Notes: generated from the sequence alone by a model not told the origin. A DNA stretch of 64,000 bases from Algicella marina (GCF_009931615.1 NZ_CP046620.1:2309501-2373500), one strand, 5' to 3'; shown: positions 7,954 through 20,158, counted from the stretch's first letter. Numbers and translations: made by a program.

Positions 7954-10900
7954 TCACTCCGCCGCAGGTGTTTCATCCACGACGACGGCGTCTTCCGCCG
8001 GCGCTTCCAGAGCAATCGCCGCCTCTTCCTGACGATCGGCGATAATCGCCGCGTCGCGGGAAGTTGCGATCCGCTTGATGTCGTGGGTCGCACCACCGGT
8101 GCCGGCCGGGATGAGGCGACCGACAATCACGTTCTCCTTCAAGCCGATCAGACGGTCACGCTTGCCCTGCGTTGCCGCTTCGGTCAGCACCCTCGTCGTC
8201 TCCTGGAAGGAGGCGGCGGAGATGAACGAGCGAGTCTGCAACGACGCCTTCGTGATGCCGAGCAGGATGGGGCCGCCTTTCGCCGGTTCCCGACCTTCGG
8301 CAACAGCCTTGGCGTTCGCTTCGTCAAACTCTGCTTTGTCCACCTGTTCTCCCTTCAACAGGATCGTGCCACCGGAATGGGAAACTTCCCATTTCTGAAG
8401 CATCTGACGGACAATGACCTCGATGTGCTTGTCGTTGATCTTCACACCTTGGAGACGGTAGACATCCTGCACTTCGTCAATAAGGTAATCGGCCAGCGCT
8501 TCGACGCCGAGAATTTGAAGGATATCATGGGGGGCGGGGTTGCCATCCATGATGTACTCGCCCTTCTCGATCCAGTCACCTTCCTGCACAGGGATGTGCT
8601 TGCCTTTCGGCACCATGTACTCGATCGTCTCCGCCCCCTCTTCGGACGGCACGATCGAGATACGGCGCTTGTTCTTGTAGTCCTTCCCGAAGTGCACGGT
8701 TCCGGAGGCTTCCGCGATGATCGCATGGTCCTTCGGACGACGGGCCTCGAAGAGTTCGGCAACACGCGGCAGACCACCGGTGATATCCTTCGTCTTCGCA
8801 CCTTCGCGCGGAATACGCGCCAGAACATCGCCTTCCTCGATCTCCTGACCGTCTTCGACGGAGAGGATGGCGTCCACCGACATGGCGTGGACTTCGGGGT
8901 TGCCGTTGGAAAGACGCACAGGTTCACCGGTCGCCGGGTCCATGACGATGATTTCCGGCTTCAGTTCGTTGCCCTTCGGCGCGGCGCGCCAGTCGGAAAC
9001 GATCTTCTGGCTGATGCCCGTCGCGTCATCCGTTTCCTCGCGGACGGAAATGCCCGCGGCAAGATCAACGAATTTGGCCACACCGGACTTCTCGGCAATG
9101 ATCGGCAGCGTGTACGGATCCCACTCGAAGAGCTTGTCTCCACGGGCGACTTTGTCACCGTGGGCAACATGGACCTTGGATCCGTAGCTCATCTTGTAGG
9201 AGGCACGTTCGATGTCGTTCTCGTCGACGATCGCCAACTCCATACCGCGCGACATGACCACAAGGTCACCGTCACGGTTCTTCAGCAGGCTCTCATTGCG
9301 GAAGACGATCTGACCTTCCTGAGAAGCTTCCTGGAAGGATTGGCTGCCACCCTGTGCGATGCCACCGATGTGGAACGTTCGCATCGTCAACTGTGTACCA
9401 GGCTCCCCGATGGACTGCGCAGCAATGATGCCGACAGCTTCGCCCGGGTTCACCTTGGTACCGCGTGCAAGATCACGACCGTAGCAGGCTGCACAAATAC
9501 CGTCCTCCGCCTCACAGGTGAGTGGTGAACGGATCTGCAGGCTCTGGATACCGGCAGCGTCGATATTGTCGGCCATACGCTCGTCAAGCATCTCGCCCTT
9601 ACGGGCCAGAACTTCATCCGTACCTGGGCGCAGTACATCCTCGGCCACGACGCGGCCCAGAATGCGCTCGGAAAGTGAGGCTACGACTTCACCATCATTC
9701 ACGGCCGCCTGTGCCGTGATCGAAAGCTCAGTTCCACAATCATCGATCTTCACGATGCAGTCCTGCGCAACATCGACAAGACGGCGAGTAAGGTAACCGG
9801 AGTTCGCAGTCTTCAGCGCGGTATCGGCCAGACCCTTACGGGCACCGTGGGTGGAGTTGAAGTACTCCAGCACGTTCAGACCTTCCTTGAAGTTCGAAAT
9901 AACCGGTGTCTCGATGATTTCACCCGACGGTTTGGCCATCAGGCCGCGCATCCCGCCAAGCTGCTTCATCTGCGCAGGCGAACCACGCGCCCCGGAGTGG
10001 GACATCATGTAAACGGAGTTGGGTTCCATCTCGGCCCCCGCATCGTCCACCTTCATCGCCGAGATCGCACCCATCATGGCGTCGGCCACCACGTCGGAAC
10101 ACTTCGACCAAGCATCGACGACCTTGTTGTACTTCTCACCCTGGGTGATCAGGCCATCCATATATTGCTGTTCGAACTCCTTCACCTGGTCGCGCGTCTC
10201 GTTGACGAGCGTCCACTTGGTGTCGGGGATCACCATGTCGTCCTTGCCGAACGAAATGCCCGCCTTGAATGCCTCGCGGAAGCCGAGCGTCATGATCTGG
10301 TCGCAGAAAATGACCGACTCCTTCTGGCCGCAGTGACGGTAGACGGTGTCGATGACCTCGCCCACTTCCTTCTTGCGGAGTAGCCGGTTGACGATGTCGA
10401 ACGGCGCCTTGTGGTTCAGCGGCAGCAAACCACCGAGGCGAAGACGCCCGGGAGTGGTTTCGAAACGCTTGTAAATCGGCATGCCTTCTTCATCGATCTG
10501 CTCGATGCGAGCCGTGATCCTAGCATGCAGGTGCACCACACCCGCTTCCAGCGCGTGATCAACCTCTTCCATGGAGCCAAAAACCATGCCCTCGCCCTTC
10601 ATGCCCTCACGCATCAGGGTAATGTAATAGAGGCCGAGGATCATGTCCTGAGACGGCACGATGATCGGTTTGCCGTTCGCTGGCGACAGGACGTTGTTGG
10701 TGGACATCATCAGCACACGTGCTTCCAACTGCGCCTCGAGGCTCAGCGGAACATGTACGGCCATCTGGTCTCCGTCGAAGTCGGCGTTGAACGCGGAGCA
10801 AACCAGCGGGTGAAGCTGGATTGCCTTGCCTTCGATCAACACAGGCTCGAACGCCTGGATACCGAGGCGGTGCAGCGTCGGCGCGCGGTTCAGCATCACG

Positions 10901-12165
10901 GGATGCTCGCGGATCACCTCGTCGAGGATGTCCCAGACTTCCGGGCGCTCCTTCTCGACCAGTTTCTTGGCCTGCTTCACGGTGGAAGACAGCCCCTTGG
11001 CATCGAGCCGCGAGTAGATGAACGGCTTGAAAAGCTCCAGCGCCATCTTCTTGGGCAACCCGCACTGGTGCAGCTTCAGCTCCGGCCCCGTCACGATGAC
11101 GGACCGGCCCGAGAAGTCGACGCGCTTGCCGAGCAGGTTCTGCCGGAACCGGCCCTGCTTGCCTTTCAGCATGTCCGACAGCGATTTCAGCGGGCGCTTG
11201 TTGGCACCCGTGATCACGCGGCCGCGGCGGCCGTTGTCGAACAGCGCATCCACGGATTCCTGCAGCATGCGCTTTTCGTTGCGGATGATGATATCCGGCG
11301 CGCGCAGCTCGATCAGCCGTTTCAGACGGTTGTTGCGGTTGATGACCCGGCGGTACAGATCGTTGAGGTCCGAAGTCGCGAAGCGGCCGCCATCCAGCGG
11401 CACCAGCGGGCGCAGCTCGGGTGGGATCACGGGGATCACCGTCAGCACCATCCACTCGGGGCGGTTGCCGCTTTCGCGGAAGTTTTCCACCAGTTTCAGA
11501 CGCTTGATGATCTTCTTGGGCTTCAGTTCACCGGTCGCCTCGGCCAGATCGGCGCGCAGGTTCTCGGCTTCCTGATCGAGGTCGATCGCGGCCAACATCT
11601 CACGGATGGCTTCCGCGCCGATCCCGGCGGTGAAGGCGTCCGCACCATACTGATCCTCTGCGTCGAGGAACTCCTCCTCCGTCATCAGCTGGCCATGCTT
11701 GAGGTCCGTCAGGCCGGGCTCGATCACGACATACTGTTCGAAGTAGAGGATGCGCTCCAGATCGCGCAGCGTCATGTCCAGCATCAGGCCGATGCGGGAT
11801 GGCAGCGATTTCAGGAACCAGATATGCGCAACCGGCGCGGCGAGCTCGATATGGCCCATCCGCTCGCGGCGCACCTTCTGCAGTGTCACTTCAACGCCGC
11901 ACTTTTCGCAGGTAACCCCGCGATATTTCATGCGCTTGTATTTGCCGCAAAGGCACTCGTAGTCCTTGATCGGGCCGAAAATGCGGGCACAGAAAAGCCC
12001 GTCCCGCTCCGGTTTGAACGTGCGGTAGTTGATGGTCTCCGGCTTCTTGATCTCACCGAACGACCAGCTCAGGATCCGTTCCGGGCTGGCGAGCGAGATC
12101 TTGATCTCGTCAAACGTCTTCAGCGGCTGGACCGGATTGAACGGGTTCATCACTTCTTGGTTCAT
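7954..12165 (-). CDS. rpoC: RNA polymerase beta' subunit
   Basis: 1403 residues, full length. Zinc-binding Cys cluster near the N terminus ([19 protein letters not shown]), the catalytic Mg motif [12 protein letters not shown] (about residues 460-470), the trigger-loop region around [12 protein letters not shown] and the C-terminal zinc finger ([19 protein letters not shown]). ATG at 12165 lies 46 nt after the rpoB stop. Confidence 0.99.
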   Translation of the reverse strand: MNQEVMNPFNPVQPLKTFDEIKISLASPERILSWSFGEIKKPETINYRTFKPERDGLFCARIFGPIKDYECLCGKYKRMKYRGVTCEKCGVEVTLQKVRRERMGHIELAAPVAHIWFLKSLPSRIGLMLDMTLRDLERILYFEQYVVIEPGLTDLKHGQLMTEEEFLDAEDQYGADAFTAGIGAEAIREMLAAIDLDQEAENLRADLAEATGELKPKKIIKRLKLVENFRESGNRPEWMVLTVIPVIPPELRPLVPLDGGRFATSDLNDLYRRVINRNNRLKRLIELRAPDIIIRNEKRMLQESVDALFDNGRRGRVITGANKRPLKSLSDMLKGKQGRFRQNLLGKRVDFSGRSVIVTGPELKLHQCGLPKKMALELFKPFIYSRLDAKGLSSTVKQAKKLVEKERPEVWDILDEVIREHPVMLNRAPTLHRLGIQAFEPVLIEGKAIQLHPLVCSAFNADFDGDQMAVHVPLSLEAQLEARVLMMSTNNVLSPANGKPIIVPSQDMILGLYYITLMREGMKGEGMVFGSMEEVDHALEAGVVHLHARITARIEQIDEEGMPIYKRFETTPGRLRLGGLLPLNHKAPFDIVNRLLRKKEVGEVIDTVYRHCGQKESVIFCDQIMTLGFREAFKAGISFGKDDMVIPDTKWTLVNETRDQVKEFEQQYMDGLITQGEKYNKVVDAWSKCSDVVADAMMGAISAMKVDDAGAEMEPNSVYMMSHSGARGSPAQMKQLGGMRGLMAKPSGEIIETPVISNFKEGLNVLEYFNSTHGARKGLADTALKTANSGYLTRRLVDVAQDCIVKIDDCGTELSITAQAAVNDGEVVASLSERILGRVVAEDVLRPGTDEVLARKGEMLDERMADNIDAAGIQSLQIRSPLTCEAEDGICAACYGRDLARGTKVNPGEAVGIIAAQSIGEPGTQLTMRTFHIGGIAQGGSQSFQEASQEGQIVFRNESLLKNRDGDLVVMSRGMELAIVDENDIERASYKMSYGSKVHVAHGDKVARGDKLFEWDPYTLPIIAEKSGVAKFVDLAAGISVREETDDATGISQKIVSDWRAAPKGNELKPEIIVMDPATGEPVRLSNGNPEVHAMSVDAILSVEDGQEIEEGDVLARIPREGAKTKDITGGLPRVAELFEARRPKDHAIIAEASGTVHFGKDYKNKRRISIVPSEEGAETIEYMVPKGKHIPVQEGDWIEKGEYIMDGNPAPHDILQILGVEALADYLIDEVQDVYRLQGVKINDKHIEVIVRQMLQKWEVSHSGGTILLKGEQVDKAEFDEANAKAVAEGREPAKGGPILLGITKASLQTRSFISAASFQETTRVLTEAATQGKRDRLIGLKENVIVGRLIPAGTGGATHDIKRIATSRDAAIIADRQEEAAIALEAPAEDAVVVDETPAAE

Positions 12166-12211
12166 CGTGCGTACCTCAAAATTTGGGGAAGGAAGGGAGC
12201 GGCAGCGCCGC

Positions 12212-15200
12212 TCACTCCGATTCTTCCGCGTCCAGCAGTTCGACGTTCAGGCCGAGAGAGCGGATTTCCTTGACGAGAACGTTGAACGATTCCGGAACCC
12301 CGGCCTCGAAATTGTCCTCGCCCTTGACGATGCTCTCGTACACCTTGGTACGGCCAGCCACGTCATCCGACTTCACCGTCAGCATCTCCTGCAAGGTATA
12401 GGCGGCGCCGTAGGCTTCAAGGGCCCACACCTCCATCTCACCGAAGCGCTGGCCACCGAACTGCGCCTTACCGCCCAGCGGCTGCTGGGTAACAAGGCTA
12501 TACGGGCCCGTCGAACGCGCGTGGATCTTGTCGTCCACAAGGTGATGCAGTTTGAGGATGTATTTCACCCCGACCGTCACCGGTCGTGCGAACTGCTCCC
12601 CGGTACGGCCATCGAAGAGGGTGGACTGACCACTCTCGTTGAAGCCGGCGCGCACCAGTGCGTCGTTCACATCCGCTTCCTTCGCCCCGTCGAAAACAGG
12701 CGTTGCTATCGGAACGCCGCGCGTAACATTGCTGGCCGCCTCGAGGAAGGCGTCCTCTTCCATCTCGTCCAGCGCCTCGTTGTAGACCTGTTCGCCATAC
12801 GCGATCTTCATCGCGTCCTTCACCGGCGTGAGGTCACCTGTCCGGCGATAGTCCTTCAGAGACTCATTGATGGACTCGCCGAGGCCGCGCGCCGCCCAGC
12901 CCATGTGCGTCTCCAGAATCTGGCCGACGTTCATGCGCGAAGGCACACCAAGCGGGTTCAGCACCACGTCCACTGGCGTTCCATCGGCGAGGAAAGGCAT
13001 ATCCTCCTCTGGAACCACCTTGGAAATGACACCCTTGTTGCCGTGACGCCCGGCCATCTTGTCGCCAGGCTGAAGCTTGCGCTTCACAGCGATGAAGACC
13101 TTGACCATCTTCATCACGCCCGGCGGCAGGTCGTCACCACGGCGAACCTTCTCCACCTTGTCCTCGAACCGCCGGTCGAGAGCCTTCTTCTGGATCTCGT
13201 ACTGCGCGTTCAATGCCTCCATCTCGGTCGCGTCGGCTTCGTCACCCATCGCAAGCTGCCACCATTGGCCCTTGGACAACGAGGAAAGCAATGCCTCATC
13301 AATGGTGGATCCGGAGGCGACGCCCTTCGGGCCTTTCACGGCCTTCTTGCCCATGATCAGAGTTTTCAGACGCGCGTAGATGTTGCGGTCGAGGATCGCA
13401 AGCTCATCGTCCCGGTCGCGCGAAAGCCGTTCGACTTCCTCGCGCTCGATCTGCAGCGCACGTTCGTCCTTCTCCACGCCGTGGCGGTTGAAGACGCGCA
13501 CCTCTACAACCGTGCCGTAATCTCCCGGCGGCAGGCGTAGAGAGGTGTCGCGCACATCCGATGCCTTTTCACCGAAGATGGCGCGCAGAAGTTTCTCTTC
13601 CGGCGTCATCGGGCTTTCGCCCTTCGGAGTGATCTTGCCGACGAGGATGTCCGCTGGTCCGACTTCCGCACCGATATAGACGATACCGGCTTCATCGAGG
13701 TTCCGCAGAGCCTCTTCGCCGACGTTCGGAATATCGCGGGTGATCTCCTCGGGGCCGAGCTTGGTGTCGCGGGCCGCGACCTCAAACTCTTCGATATGGA
13801 TCGACGTGAACACGTCATCCTTCACGATCCGTTCGGAGATGAGGATGGAATCCTCGTAGTTGTAGCCGTTCCACGGCATGAACGCGACGAGCACGTTCTT
13901 GCCCAGTGCCAGTTCGCCGAGGTCGGTCGAGGGACCGTCCGCGATGAACTCGCCCTTCACCACCGTGTCACCCACCTTTACCAGCGGGCGCTGGTTGATG
14001 CAGGTGTTCTGGTTGGAACGCTGGAACTTGCGCATCCGGTAGATATCCACGCCCGGATCGCCCGGGTTGAGGTCTTCGGTCGCGCGCACGACGATACGCA
14101 TCGCGTCCACCTGGTCCACGATACCGGCCCGGCGCGCGGTGATGGCAGCACCAGAATCCCGTGCCACGATCTCCTCGATGCCCGTGCCCACGAAAGGCGC
14201 TTCCGCCTTCAGCAGGGGCACAGCCTGACGCTGCATGTTCGAGCCCATCAGCGCGCGGTTTGCGTCATCGTTCTCGAGGAACGGGATCAGCGAGGCGGCA
14301 ACAGACACGAGCTGTTTGGGCGAGACGTCGATCAGATCGACATTCTCAACCGGATTCAGCATGTACTCACCCGATTTACGCGTGGAAACCAATTCATTCT
14401 TGAACCGGCCCTCTTCGTCGAGTTGAGCGTTGGCCTGCGCCACGGTGTGCCGCATCTCCTCGGTCGCCGACATGTAGACTACATCATCGGTCACTTGGCC
14501 ATTTTCTACCCGGCGATAGGGAGTCTCGATGAAACCATACTTGTTCACGCGGGCGAACGAGGCCAGCGAGTTGATGAGGCCGATGTTCGGGCCTTCCGGC
14601 GTTTCAATCGGGCACATCCGACCATAGTGCGTCGGATGAACGTCGCGCACCTCGAAGCCCGCACGCTCACGCGTCAGGCCGCCAGGGCCAAGCGCCGAAA
14701 GGCGGCGCTTGTGGGTGACTTCCGACAGAGGGTTGGTCTGGTCCATGAATTGCGAAAGTTGGCTGGAGCCGAAGAACTCGCGCACCGCCGCTGCAGCGGG
14801 CTTTGCGTTGATCAGGTCCTGCGGCATCACCGTGTCAATCTCAACGGAACTCATTCGCTCCTTGATCGCACGCTCCATCCGGAGAAGGCCCACTCGATAC
14901 TGGTTCTCCATCAGTTCGCCCACGGAGCGCACGCGACGGTTGCCAAGGTGATCGATATCGTCAACTTCGCCGCGACCGTCGCGCAGATCGACCAGCGCCT
15001 TGATCACGGCGATGATGTCTTCGTTGCGCAGTGTGCGCTTAGTATCCGGCGCGTCGAGGTTCAGACGCATGTTCATCTTCACGCGGCCCACGGCCGAAAG
15101 ATCATAGCGCTCGCTATCGAAGAACAGCTGATCGAACAGCGCCGAGGCTGCCTCCACGGTGGGCGGCTCACCCGGACGCATGACACGGTAGATATCCATC

Positions 15201-16345
15201 AACGCGGTGTCGCGGTTCAAGTTCTTGTCCGCAGCCATCGTGTTACGGATGTACGGGCCGACATTGATGTTGTCGATGTCCAGTACTGGAATCGACTTCA
15301 CACCCTGATCCAGCAGCAGCTTGATCGTACCGCCCGTGATCTCGCCTTCCTTGTCCGTCTCGATAGTCAGTTCGTCGCCTGCTTCGACCCAGATCTCGCC
15401 GGTTTCCTCGTTGATGATGTCCTCAGCAACAAAGCGGCCGACCAGCGTCTCGAACGGAACCACGATATCGGGCACATCACCAGCGTCGAGGATCTGCTTG
15501 ACGGTTCTCGGAGTCACCTTCTTGCCTGCTTCGGCGATCACTTCGCCGGTTTTGGCATTGACGATATCGTAGGGCGGCTTTGTACCTCGGATACGCTCAG
15601 GGAAAAACTTGGTGGTCCAGCCCTTCTTGTGGTGCTTGAAGTTCACCGTGTCATAATAGGCTTTCATGATGCCTTCCTGGTCCAGCCCAAGGGCATAGAG
15701 CAGGGTCGTCACGGGCAGTTTCCGGCGGCGGTCGATGCGGGCAAATACGATGTCCTTGGCGTCGAATTCGAAATCGAGCCAGGAACCACGATAGGGAATG
15801 ATACGGCTGGTGAACAGGAGTTTACCCGAAGAATGCGTCTTGCCTCGGTCATGGTCAAAGAACACGCCGGGCGAGCGGTGCATCTGGGACACGATCACGC
15901 GCTCGGTCCCGTTCACGATGAACGTACCGTTATGCGTCATCAGGGGCATATCGCCCATGAAGACATCCTGCTCCTTGATATCCTTGACAGACTTCGCGCC
16001 CGTGTCTTCATCGACTTCGAACACGATCAGCCGCAGGGTCACCTTCAACGGTGCGGAGTAGGTCATATCCCGCTGCTGACATTCCTCGGTGTCGTACTTC
16101 GGTGCTTCCAACTCGTATTTCACGAATTCGAGGATGGACGTTTCGTTGAAATCCTTGATCGGGAAAACGGACTGGAACACGCCCATAATCCCCTCACCGT
16201 CCATCGGCAGGTCCTGGTCACCTGATCGCAGGAAGAGATCGTAGGAGCTTTTCTGTACCTCGATAAGGTTGGGCATGTCCGCGACTTCGCGGATTTTGCC
16301 GTAGAATTTACGAATGCGTTTCTGACCGGAATGGGTTTGTACCAT
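12212..16345 (-). CDS. rpoB: RNA polymerase beta subunit
   Basis: 1377 residues. Begins [18 protein letters not shown]. The rifampicin pocket reads [29 protein letters not shown] (central part), with the usual sensitive residues Asp and His present, so no rifampicin-resistance change is seen there. Further marks are [21 protein letters not shown]-type [11 protein letters not shown] and the C-terminal [18 protein letters not shown]. The long - strand leader between rplL and rpoB contains a hairpin. Confidence 0.99.
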   Translation of the reverse strand: MVQTHSGQKRIRKFYGKIREVADMPNLIEVQKSSYDLFLRSGDQDLPMDGEGIMGVFQSVFPIKDFNETSILEFVKYELEAPKYDTEECQQRDMTYSAPLKVTLRLIVFEVDEDTGAKSVKDIKEQDVFMGDMPLMTHNGTFIVNGTERVIVSQMHRSPGVFFDHDRGKTHSSGKLLFTSRIIPYRGSWLDFEFDAKDIVFARIDRRRKLPVTTLLYALGLDQEGIMKAYYDTVNFKHHKKGWTTKFFPERIRGTKPPYDIVNAKTGEVIAEAGKKVTPRTVKQILDAGDVPDIVVPFETLVGRFVAEDIINEETGEIWVEAGDELTIETDKEGEITGGTIKLLLDQGVKSIPVLDIDNINVGPYIRNTMAADKNLNRDTALMDIYRVMRPGEPPTVEAASALFDQLFFDSERYDLSAVGRVKMNMRLNLDAPDTKRTLRNEDIIAVIKALVDLRDGRGEVDDIDHLGNRRVRSVGELMENQYRVGLLRMERAIKERMSSVEIDTVMPQDLINAKPAAAAVREFFGSSQLSQFMDQTNPLSEVTHKRRLSALGPGGLTRERAGFEVRDVHPTHYGRMCPIETPEGPNIGLINSLASFARVNKYGFIETPYRRVENGQVTDDVVYMSATEEMRHTVAQANAQLDEEGRFKNELVSTRKSGEYMLNPVENVDLIDVSPKQLVSVAASLIPFLENDDANRALMGSNMQRQAVPLLKAEAPFVGTGIEEIVARDSGAAITARRAGIVDQVDAMRIVVRATEDLNPGDPGVDIYRMRKFQRSNQNTCINQRPLVKVGDTVVKGEFIADGPSTDLGELALGKNVLVAFMPWNGYNYEDSILISERIVKDDVFTSIHIEEFEVAARDTKLGPEEITRDIPNVGEEALRNLDEAGIVYIGAEVGPADILVGKITPKGESPMTPEEKLLRAIFGEKASDVRDTSLRLPPGDYGTVVEVRVFNRHGVEKDERALQIEREEVERLSRDRDDELAILDRNIYARLKTLIMGKKAVKGPKGVASGSTIDEALLSSLSKGQWWQLAMGDEADATEMEALNAQYEIQKKALDRRFEDKVEKVRRGDDLPPGVMKMVKVFIAVKRKLQPGDKMAGRHGNKGVISKVVPEEDMPFLADGTPVDVVLNPLGVPSRMNVGQILETHMGWAARGLGESINESLKDYRRTGDLTPVKDAMKIAYGEQVYNEALDEMEEDAFLEAASNVTRGVPIATPVFDGAKEADVNDALVRAGFNESGQSTLFDGRTGEQFARPVTVGVKYILKLHHLVDDKIHARSTGPYSLVTQQPLGGKAQFGGQRFGEMEVWALEAYGAAYTLQEMLTVKSDDVAGRTKVYESIVKGEDNFEAGVPESFNVLVKEIRSLGLNVELLDAEESE

Positions 16346-16516
16346 GCGTGCGCTCTAACCTTCGTTGCTCGGCCCGAGTACGCTGCCGGGGCCGCCGCGC
16401 GCTCAAAGCATTGCCTAAGGGGCTGCAATCTATACCAGCGGAACTGCCCATATTCCGCGCCCGACTGCTTGCACCTTTCACGGAGTTTTCGCGAAAACCC
16501 CGAAAGAGACGCAAAT

Positions 16517-16543
16517 GGCCGGGCCCGAAATCCGGGCCCAGCC
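16517..16543 (-). promoter_or_regulatory. GC-rich hairpin in the rplL-rpoB gap (candidate attenuator)
   Basis: Stem GGGCCCG (16521-16527) with CGGGCCC (16533-16539), loop of 5 nt, extended by 3 bp beyond a mismatch. No T-run follows on the - strand. It lies 47 nt past rplL and 172 nt before rpoB in a 244-bp gap. In E. coli the corresponding gap holds an attenuator and an RNase III site that lower rpoBC relative to rplJL; a similar role here is inference. Confidence 0.5.
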
Positions 16544-16589
16544 GAGGGTATGTAGTCAGGATGGTTCAAATTTGAACCACCCGTCCCGA

Positions 16590-16973
16590 TTACTTGAGCT
16601 CGACCTTGGCGCCAGCTTCTTCGAGCTTCTTCTTGAGTTCTTCCGCTTCGGCTTTGTTGGCGCCTTCCTTGACAGCCTTGCCACCGGCTTCCACGAGGTC
16701 CTTGGCTTCTTTCAGACCAAGACCGGTGATTGCGCGGACTTCCTTGATGACGTTGATTTTCTTGTCACCAGCTTCAACGAGGATGACGTCGAATTCGTCT
16801 TTTTCCTCAGCAGCTTCGCCAGCGTCGCCACCAGCAGCCGGGCCCGCCATCATAACTGCGCCGCCAGCTGCGGGCTCGATGCCGTACTCATCTTTCAGAA
16901 GCGTTTTCAGTTCCTGTGCTTCGAGAAGGGTCAGACCCACGATCTCTTCAGCAAGTTTCTTGATATCAGCCAT
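16590..16973 (-). CDS. rplL: 50S ribosomal protein L7/L12
   Basis: 127 residues. N-terminal dimerisation helix ([26 protein letters not shown]), Ala/Gly-rich hinge ([15 protein letters not shown]) and the factor-binding C-terminal domain ([31 protein letters not shown], ending KVELK). Binds translation GTPases on the stalk. Confidence 0.99.
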   Translation of the reverse strand: MADIKKLAEEIVGLTLLEAQELKTLLKDEYGIEPAAGGAVMMAGPAAGGDAGEAAEEKDEFDVILVEAGDKKINVIKEVRAITGLGLKEAKDLVEAGGKAVKEGANKAEAEELKKKLEEAGAKVELK

Positions 16974-17050
16974 TTTTCAGTTCCGATTCCGTTAAGTTGT
17001 GTGATCCAGTGTCCGGCCTTGCCCGACACCGGCCCCATGTCTTGCAGAGA

Positions 17051-17563
17051 TTATGCCGCTTTCTCCTCGATCGTCTCCAGGATGGAGGCGATGTTGGAGG
17101 CAGGCGCGCCAATCGCACCGGCGATGTTCGAAGCGGGAGCCGCGATGCAGCCCACGATGGAAGCGATAAGCTCCTCGCGGGAAGGCATCTGGCTAACGCT
17201 TTTCACACCGGCCTGATCCAGCGTAGTTCCACCCATGGCACCACCCAGAACGACGAGCTTGTCGTTATCCTTGGTGTAATCCATGACCACCTTGGCTGCC
17301 GCCACGGGGTCTTCGGAATAGGCCAGAACTGTCTGACCCTCGAGCAGAGGCGCGATACCTTCGGCAGGCGTCCCTTCAAGGGCGATTTTGGCGAGCTTGT
17401 TTTTGGCGACACGCACAGATCCACCAGCCGCCGACATCCGGCGACGGAAATCCGTCATCTGCGCAACCGTGAGGCCGGCGTAGTGCGAAACCACGACGAC
17501 ACCAGAGTCCGCGAAGATCTGGCCGAGTTCCGCGACCACTGCTTCTTTTTGGGCTCTATCCAC
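17051..17563 (-). CDS. rplJ: 50S ribosomal protein L10
   Basis: 170 residues, stalk base that carries the L7/L12 dimers through its C-terminal helix ([16 protein letters not shown]). Starts with GTG (protein [17 protein letters not shown]), supported by GGAG 6 nt upstream on the - strand. Contains [13 protein letters not shown] and the [11 protein letters not shown] segment typical of L10. The 257-bp leader upstream is probably the autoregulatory target. Confidence 0.98.
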   Translation of the reverse strand: MDRAQKEAVVAELGQIFADSGVVVVSHYAGLTVAQMTDFRRRMSAAGGSVRVAKNKLAKIALEGTPAEGIAPLLEGQTVLAYSEDPVAAAKVVMDYTKDNDKLVVLGGAMGGTTLDQAGVKSVSQMPSREELIASIVGCIAAPASNIAGAIGAPASNIASILETIEEKAA

Positions 17564-17820
17564 AGTCTACTCCAAAATAAGGGGGGCAAGCCCCCCGGCT
17601 CAGGTTTGGCAGGTTTCCCCGCCGCTTAGGGTCCTTTCTACGGGTCCCTCCCAAAACCGCCCGAGGCTGCGCCCCGTTTGATCCTGTTCGCTCCCCGTCT
17701 CAGGCAGGAGATTAAGCCGGAATCCGGCACCCACCGTCTCGGACGTTGGGGATTTCTCCCCGGAAGTGGCACCTTTCGGTGCCTTGCGTCCGGTTGCCCG
17801 AACGCAATCTCGCAGCCGTA
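17564..17820 (-). promoter_or_regulatory. rplJL leader with terminator-like hairpin
   Basis: Untranslated stretch between rplA and rplJ. On the - strand it contains a hairpin GGCACC-GAAA-GGTGCC (17783-17768) near the rplA end. Directly before rplJ lies GGGGGG-CTTG-CCCCCC (17596-17581) followed by TTATTTT (17580-17574), i.e. terminator-like, with the rplJ ribosome site just after. In many bacteria L10-(L12) complexes bind this leader to repress translation; which segment would bind here is not determined. Confidence 0.55.
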
Positions 17821-18519
17821 TTACTCTGCTACAGCAGAAGCAATATCCAGCGTCACGCCCGGCCCCATAGTGGAACTGATGGCGATCTTTTTCATGTAAG
17901 TGCCCTTGGCACCGGAAGGCTTTGCGCGCTGAACGGCAGCGACAAAGGCCTTTACGTTCGCAGCCAGCTTGTCCTCGTCGAAAGAAGCTTTGCCGATGCC
18001 TGCATGCACGACACCCGCTTTTTCGGCCTTGAACTGCACCTCGCCGCCCTTTGCGGCCTCAACCGCCGACTTTACATCCATCGTCACCGTTCCCACTTTG
18101 GGGTTCGGCATCAGGTTGCGAGGGCCGAGAATTTTTCCGAGACGGCCAACGATCGGCATCATGTCCGGCGTAGCAATGCAACGGTCGAACTCGATCTTGC
18201 CGGACTGGATCGTCTCCATCAGGTCTTCGGCGCCGACGATGTCTGCACCGGCCGCCGTCGCCTCATCGGCTTTCGGGCCACGTGCAAACACGGCGACGCG
18301 AACGTCTTTGCCCGTACCGCTCGGCAGGCTGACGACGCCGCGGACCATCTGGTCCGCATGGCGCGGATCAACGCCGAGGTTCAGCGCAATCTCGACTGTT
18401 TCGTCGAACTTCGCATTCGCGTTTGCCTTGATAAGGGCAACCGCTTCCTCGATGGTCACATTCTGTTTGCCTTCGAACGCCTTTCGGGCAGCCGCAGTTC
18501 GTTTTCCAAGCTTAGCCAT
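17821..18519 (-). CDS. rplA: 50S ribosomal protein L1
   Basis: 232 residues: [37 protein letters not shown], the L1 signature around [34 protein letters not shown] (in part) and the end [19 protein letters not shown]1-stalk protein; also represses the rplKA message in many bacteria. ATG 4 nt after the rplK stop. Confidence 0.98.
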   Translation of the reverse strand: MAKLGKRTAAARKAFEGKQNVTIEEAVALIKANANAKFDETVEIALNLGVDPRHADQMVRGVVSLPSGTGKDVRVAVFARGPKADEATAAGADIVGAEDLMETIQSGKIEFDRCIATPDMMPIVGRLGKILGPRNLMPNPKVGTVTMDVKSAVEAAKGGEVQFKAEKAGVVHAGIGKASFDEDKLAANVKAFVAAVQRAKPSGAKGTYMKKIAISSTMGPGVTLDIASAVAE

Positions 18520-18523
18520 GGCG

Positions 18524-18952
18524 TTACCCTTTCACCTCGATACCCATCGACCGGGCGGAACCCAGGATGATCTGCATCGCCGCTTCGACATCATTTGCCG
18601 AAAGATCCTTCATCTTCGTCTCGGCAATTTCGCGAACCTGCTTCACGGTCACCGAACCGACGGTCTCGCGGCTCGGCAGCTTGGCACCGGACTGCAACTT
18701 CGCGGCCTTCTTCAGAAGGTAGGACGCCGGCGGCGTCTTGATGTCCATCGTGAACGACTTATCCACGTAATACGTGATCACAGTCGGACACGGCGCACCG
18801 GGTTCCATTTCCTGCGTCTTGGCGTTGAACGCCTTGCAGAATTCCATGATATTAATCCCGCGCTGGCCCAGTGCCGGGCCAACTGGCGGGGATGGGTTCG
18901 CCTTGCCGGCGGGCACCTGAAGCTTCATGGTGCCTGCAATCTTCTTGGCCAT
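18524..18952 (-). CDS. rplK: 50S ribosomal protein L11
   Basis: 142 residues. N-terminal domain [20 protein letters not shown], then [15 protein letters not shown] and the rRNA-binding C-terminal domain ([15 protein letters not shown], ending MGIEVKG). The start at 18952 is chosen for [12 protein letters not shown] preceded by GGAGG; the longer frame to 19048 is not protein-like. Confidence 0.97.
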   Translation of the reverse strand: MAKKIAGTMKLQVPAGKANPSPPVGPALGQRGINIMEFCKAFNAKTQEMEPGAPCPTVITYYVDKSFTMDIKTPPASYLLKKAAKLQSGAKLPSRETVGSVTVKQVREIAETKMKDLSANDVEAAMQIILGSARSMGIEVKG

Positions 18953-19069
18953 AGTGGCCTCCTCTCGTTCCATGCCATCTGGGCGCGCCCGTCCGGCTCT
19001 ACATGGCGTGGTACGGTCTGCACATCGCGATGCGCGCGCCTCCCACAAACCCCCTGCGGGGATCTCTCA

Positions 19070-19603
19070 TCAGGTCTGCTTGGCGACCTGCGTAAATTCC
19101 AGTTCAACAGGTGTCGCCCGACCGAAGATAGACACGGTCACCTTCAGGCGCGCATTGCCCTCATCTACATCCTCGACCATGCCTGCGAACCCTTCGAACG
19201 GCCCATCAGTCACGTTTACCTGCTCGCCCACATCAAAGGAAATCAAGCTGCGCGGACGCTCCGCCCCTTCCTCAACCTGGTTGAGAATCTGCGCAACTTC
19301 TGCATCGCGCATCGGCATCGGCTTGCCCTGCGGCCCAAGGAAACCGGTTACCCGGTTCGTATCCTTGATCAGGTGATAGGCCTGGTCCGACAAGTCCGCC
19401 TGAACCAGCACGTAGCCCGGCATGAACCGTCGCTCCGCCTGCACCTTCTTGCCGCGACGCACCTCGATGACTTCCTCGGTCGGCACCAGCACCTGAAGAA
19501 TATCTTCTTCAAGTCCGTGTGTCACAACCGCCTCACGGATGCTCTCGGCCACCTTCTTTTCGAAATTGGAAAGGACGCTTACCGCGTACCAGCGTGCCGC
19601 CAT
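19070..19603 (-). CDS. nusG: Transcription termination/antitermination factor NusG
   Basis: 177 residues: NGN domain (MAARWYAVSVLSNFEKKVAE, FMPGYVLVQADLSD, VTGFLGPQGKPMPM) and C-terminal KOW domain (FDVGEQVNVTDGPFEGFAGMVEDVD). Binds RNA polymerase clamp and Rho or S10. ATG at 19603 matches the family start; the frame runs on to 19690 without a plausible N terminus. Confidence 0.97.
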   Translation of the reverse strand: MAARWYAVSVLSNFEKKVAESIREAVVTHGLEEDILQVLVPTEEVIEVRRGKKVQAERRFMPGYVLVQADLSDQAYHLIKDTNRVTGFLGPQGKPMPMRDAEVAQILNQVEEGAERPRSLISFDVGEQVNVTDGPFEGFAGMVEDVDEGNARLKVTVSIFGRATPVELEFTQVAKQT

Positions 19604-19904
19604 GTCAGCCCAAGACCTCGGTTTCTTGCGTGCCGCCTCGGCGACCCGTTTATTCAATTTCTCCCCGGCACCCGGGGCTCCGCCGAACAAAAAGGAGCGC
19701 GCAGTCGAATCGCTGCACGCCCATCACTCGTTGGAATATGGGCTGATACCGAGAGTAGGATGAAAGTGCAAGGGGTAAAGAGGCCGTGAATGCCATACGC
19801 GCAGCGAGCTGCCAAACAAATATCCCTTGCAATGGACTGTCCGCAATTCATCTGCTTCCGTCAAGTGACGGGCACAAACTTCAGCGAAATTTCATGATTG
19901 CCGC
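19604..19904 (-). promoter_or_regulatory. 301-bp secE-nusG gap with a candidate nusG promoter
   Basis: secE and nusG are usually a few bases apart; here 301 bp separate them. On the - strand a sigma70-like pair reads TTGCAC (19771-19766), 17 nt, TATCAG (19748-19743). That puts transcription start roughly 130 nt before nusG. No protein or RNA gene is evident. A small GC-rich inverted repeat (CCCCGG...CCGGGG) lies at about 19665-19677. Confidence 0.45.
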
Positions 19905-20102
19905 TTAGTTCGCCAGCAGCAAGAACCCATCGAGACCGTTGCGAATGATGAAATCCACGAAGAAAAAGAAAACTGCGGCCAGGAAGGACAGAACGAAAAC
20001 CATTACGCTCGTCAACAGTACTTCGCGGCGCGACGGCCACACGACCTTTGCCGTTTCCGCACGCACCTGCTGGATGAACTGAAAAGGGTTCGTTCTGGCC
20101 AT
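19905..20102 (-). CDS. secE: Preprotein translocase subunit SecE
   Basis: 65 residues, one membrane helix (the short form typical of most bacteria outside the enterics). MARTNPFQFIQQVRAETAKVVWPSRREVLLTSVMV shows the conserved amphipathic helix and WPSRRE motif, followed by FVLSFLAAVFFFFVDFII. Clamps SecY in the inner membrane. Start at 20102 is preferred over the 14-residue extension. Confidence 0.95.
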   Translation of the reverse strand: MARTNPFQFIQQVRAETAKVVWPSRREVLLTSVMVFVLSFLAAVFFFFVDFIIRNGLDGFLLLAN

Positions 20103-20129
20103 ATCGCTCGCTCCGACACTTCGCCCTGC

Positions 20130-20158
20130 CAGATACGACCCCAAACCGCCGGATGCAA
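20130..20158 (-). promoter_or_regulatory. Candidate secE promoter
   Basis: On the - strand TTGCAT (20158-20153), spacer 17 nt, TATCTG (20135-20130), 27 nt before the secE start. It fits entirely in the 76-bp gap between iclR and secE, which would let secE be transcribed without the tRNA-Trp promoter. Confidence 0.5.

Noticed and set aside
13796-16225. 809-codon open frame on the + strand opposite rpoB
   Set aside because: Shadow of rpoB; His/Arg/Asp-rich translation typical of antisense frames in GC-rich genes. The same holds for 8083-9528, 10411-12273 and 12029-13540 opposite rpoB and rpoC.
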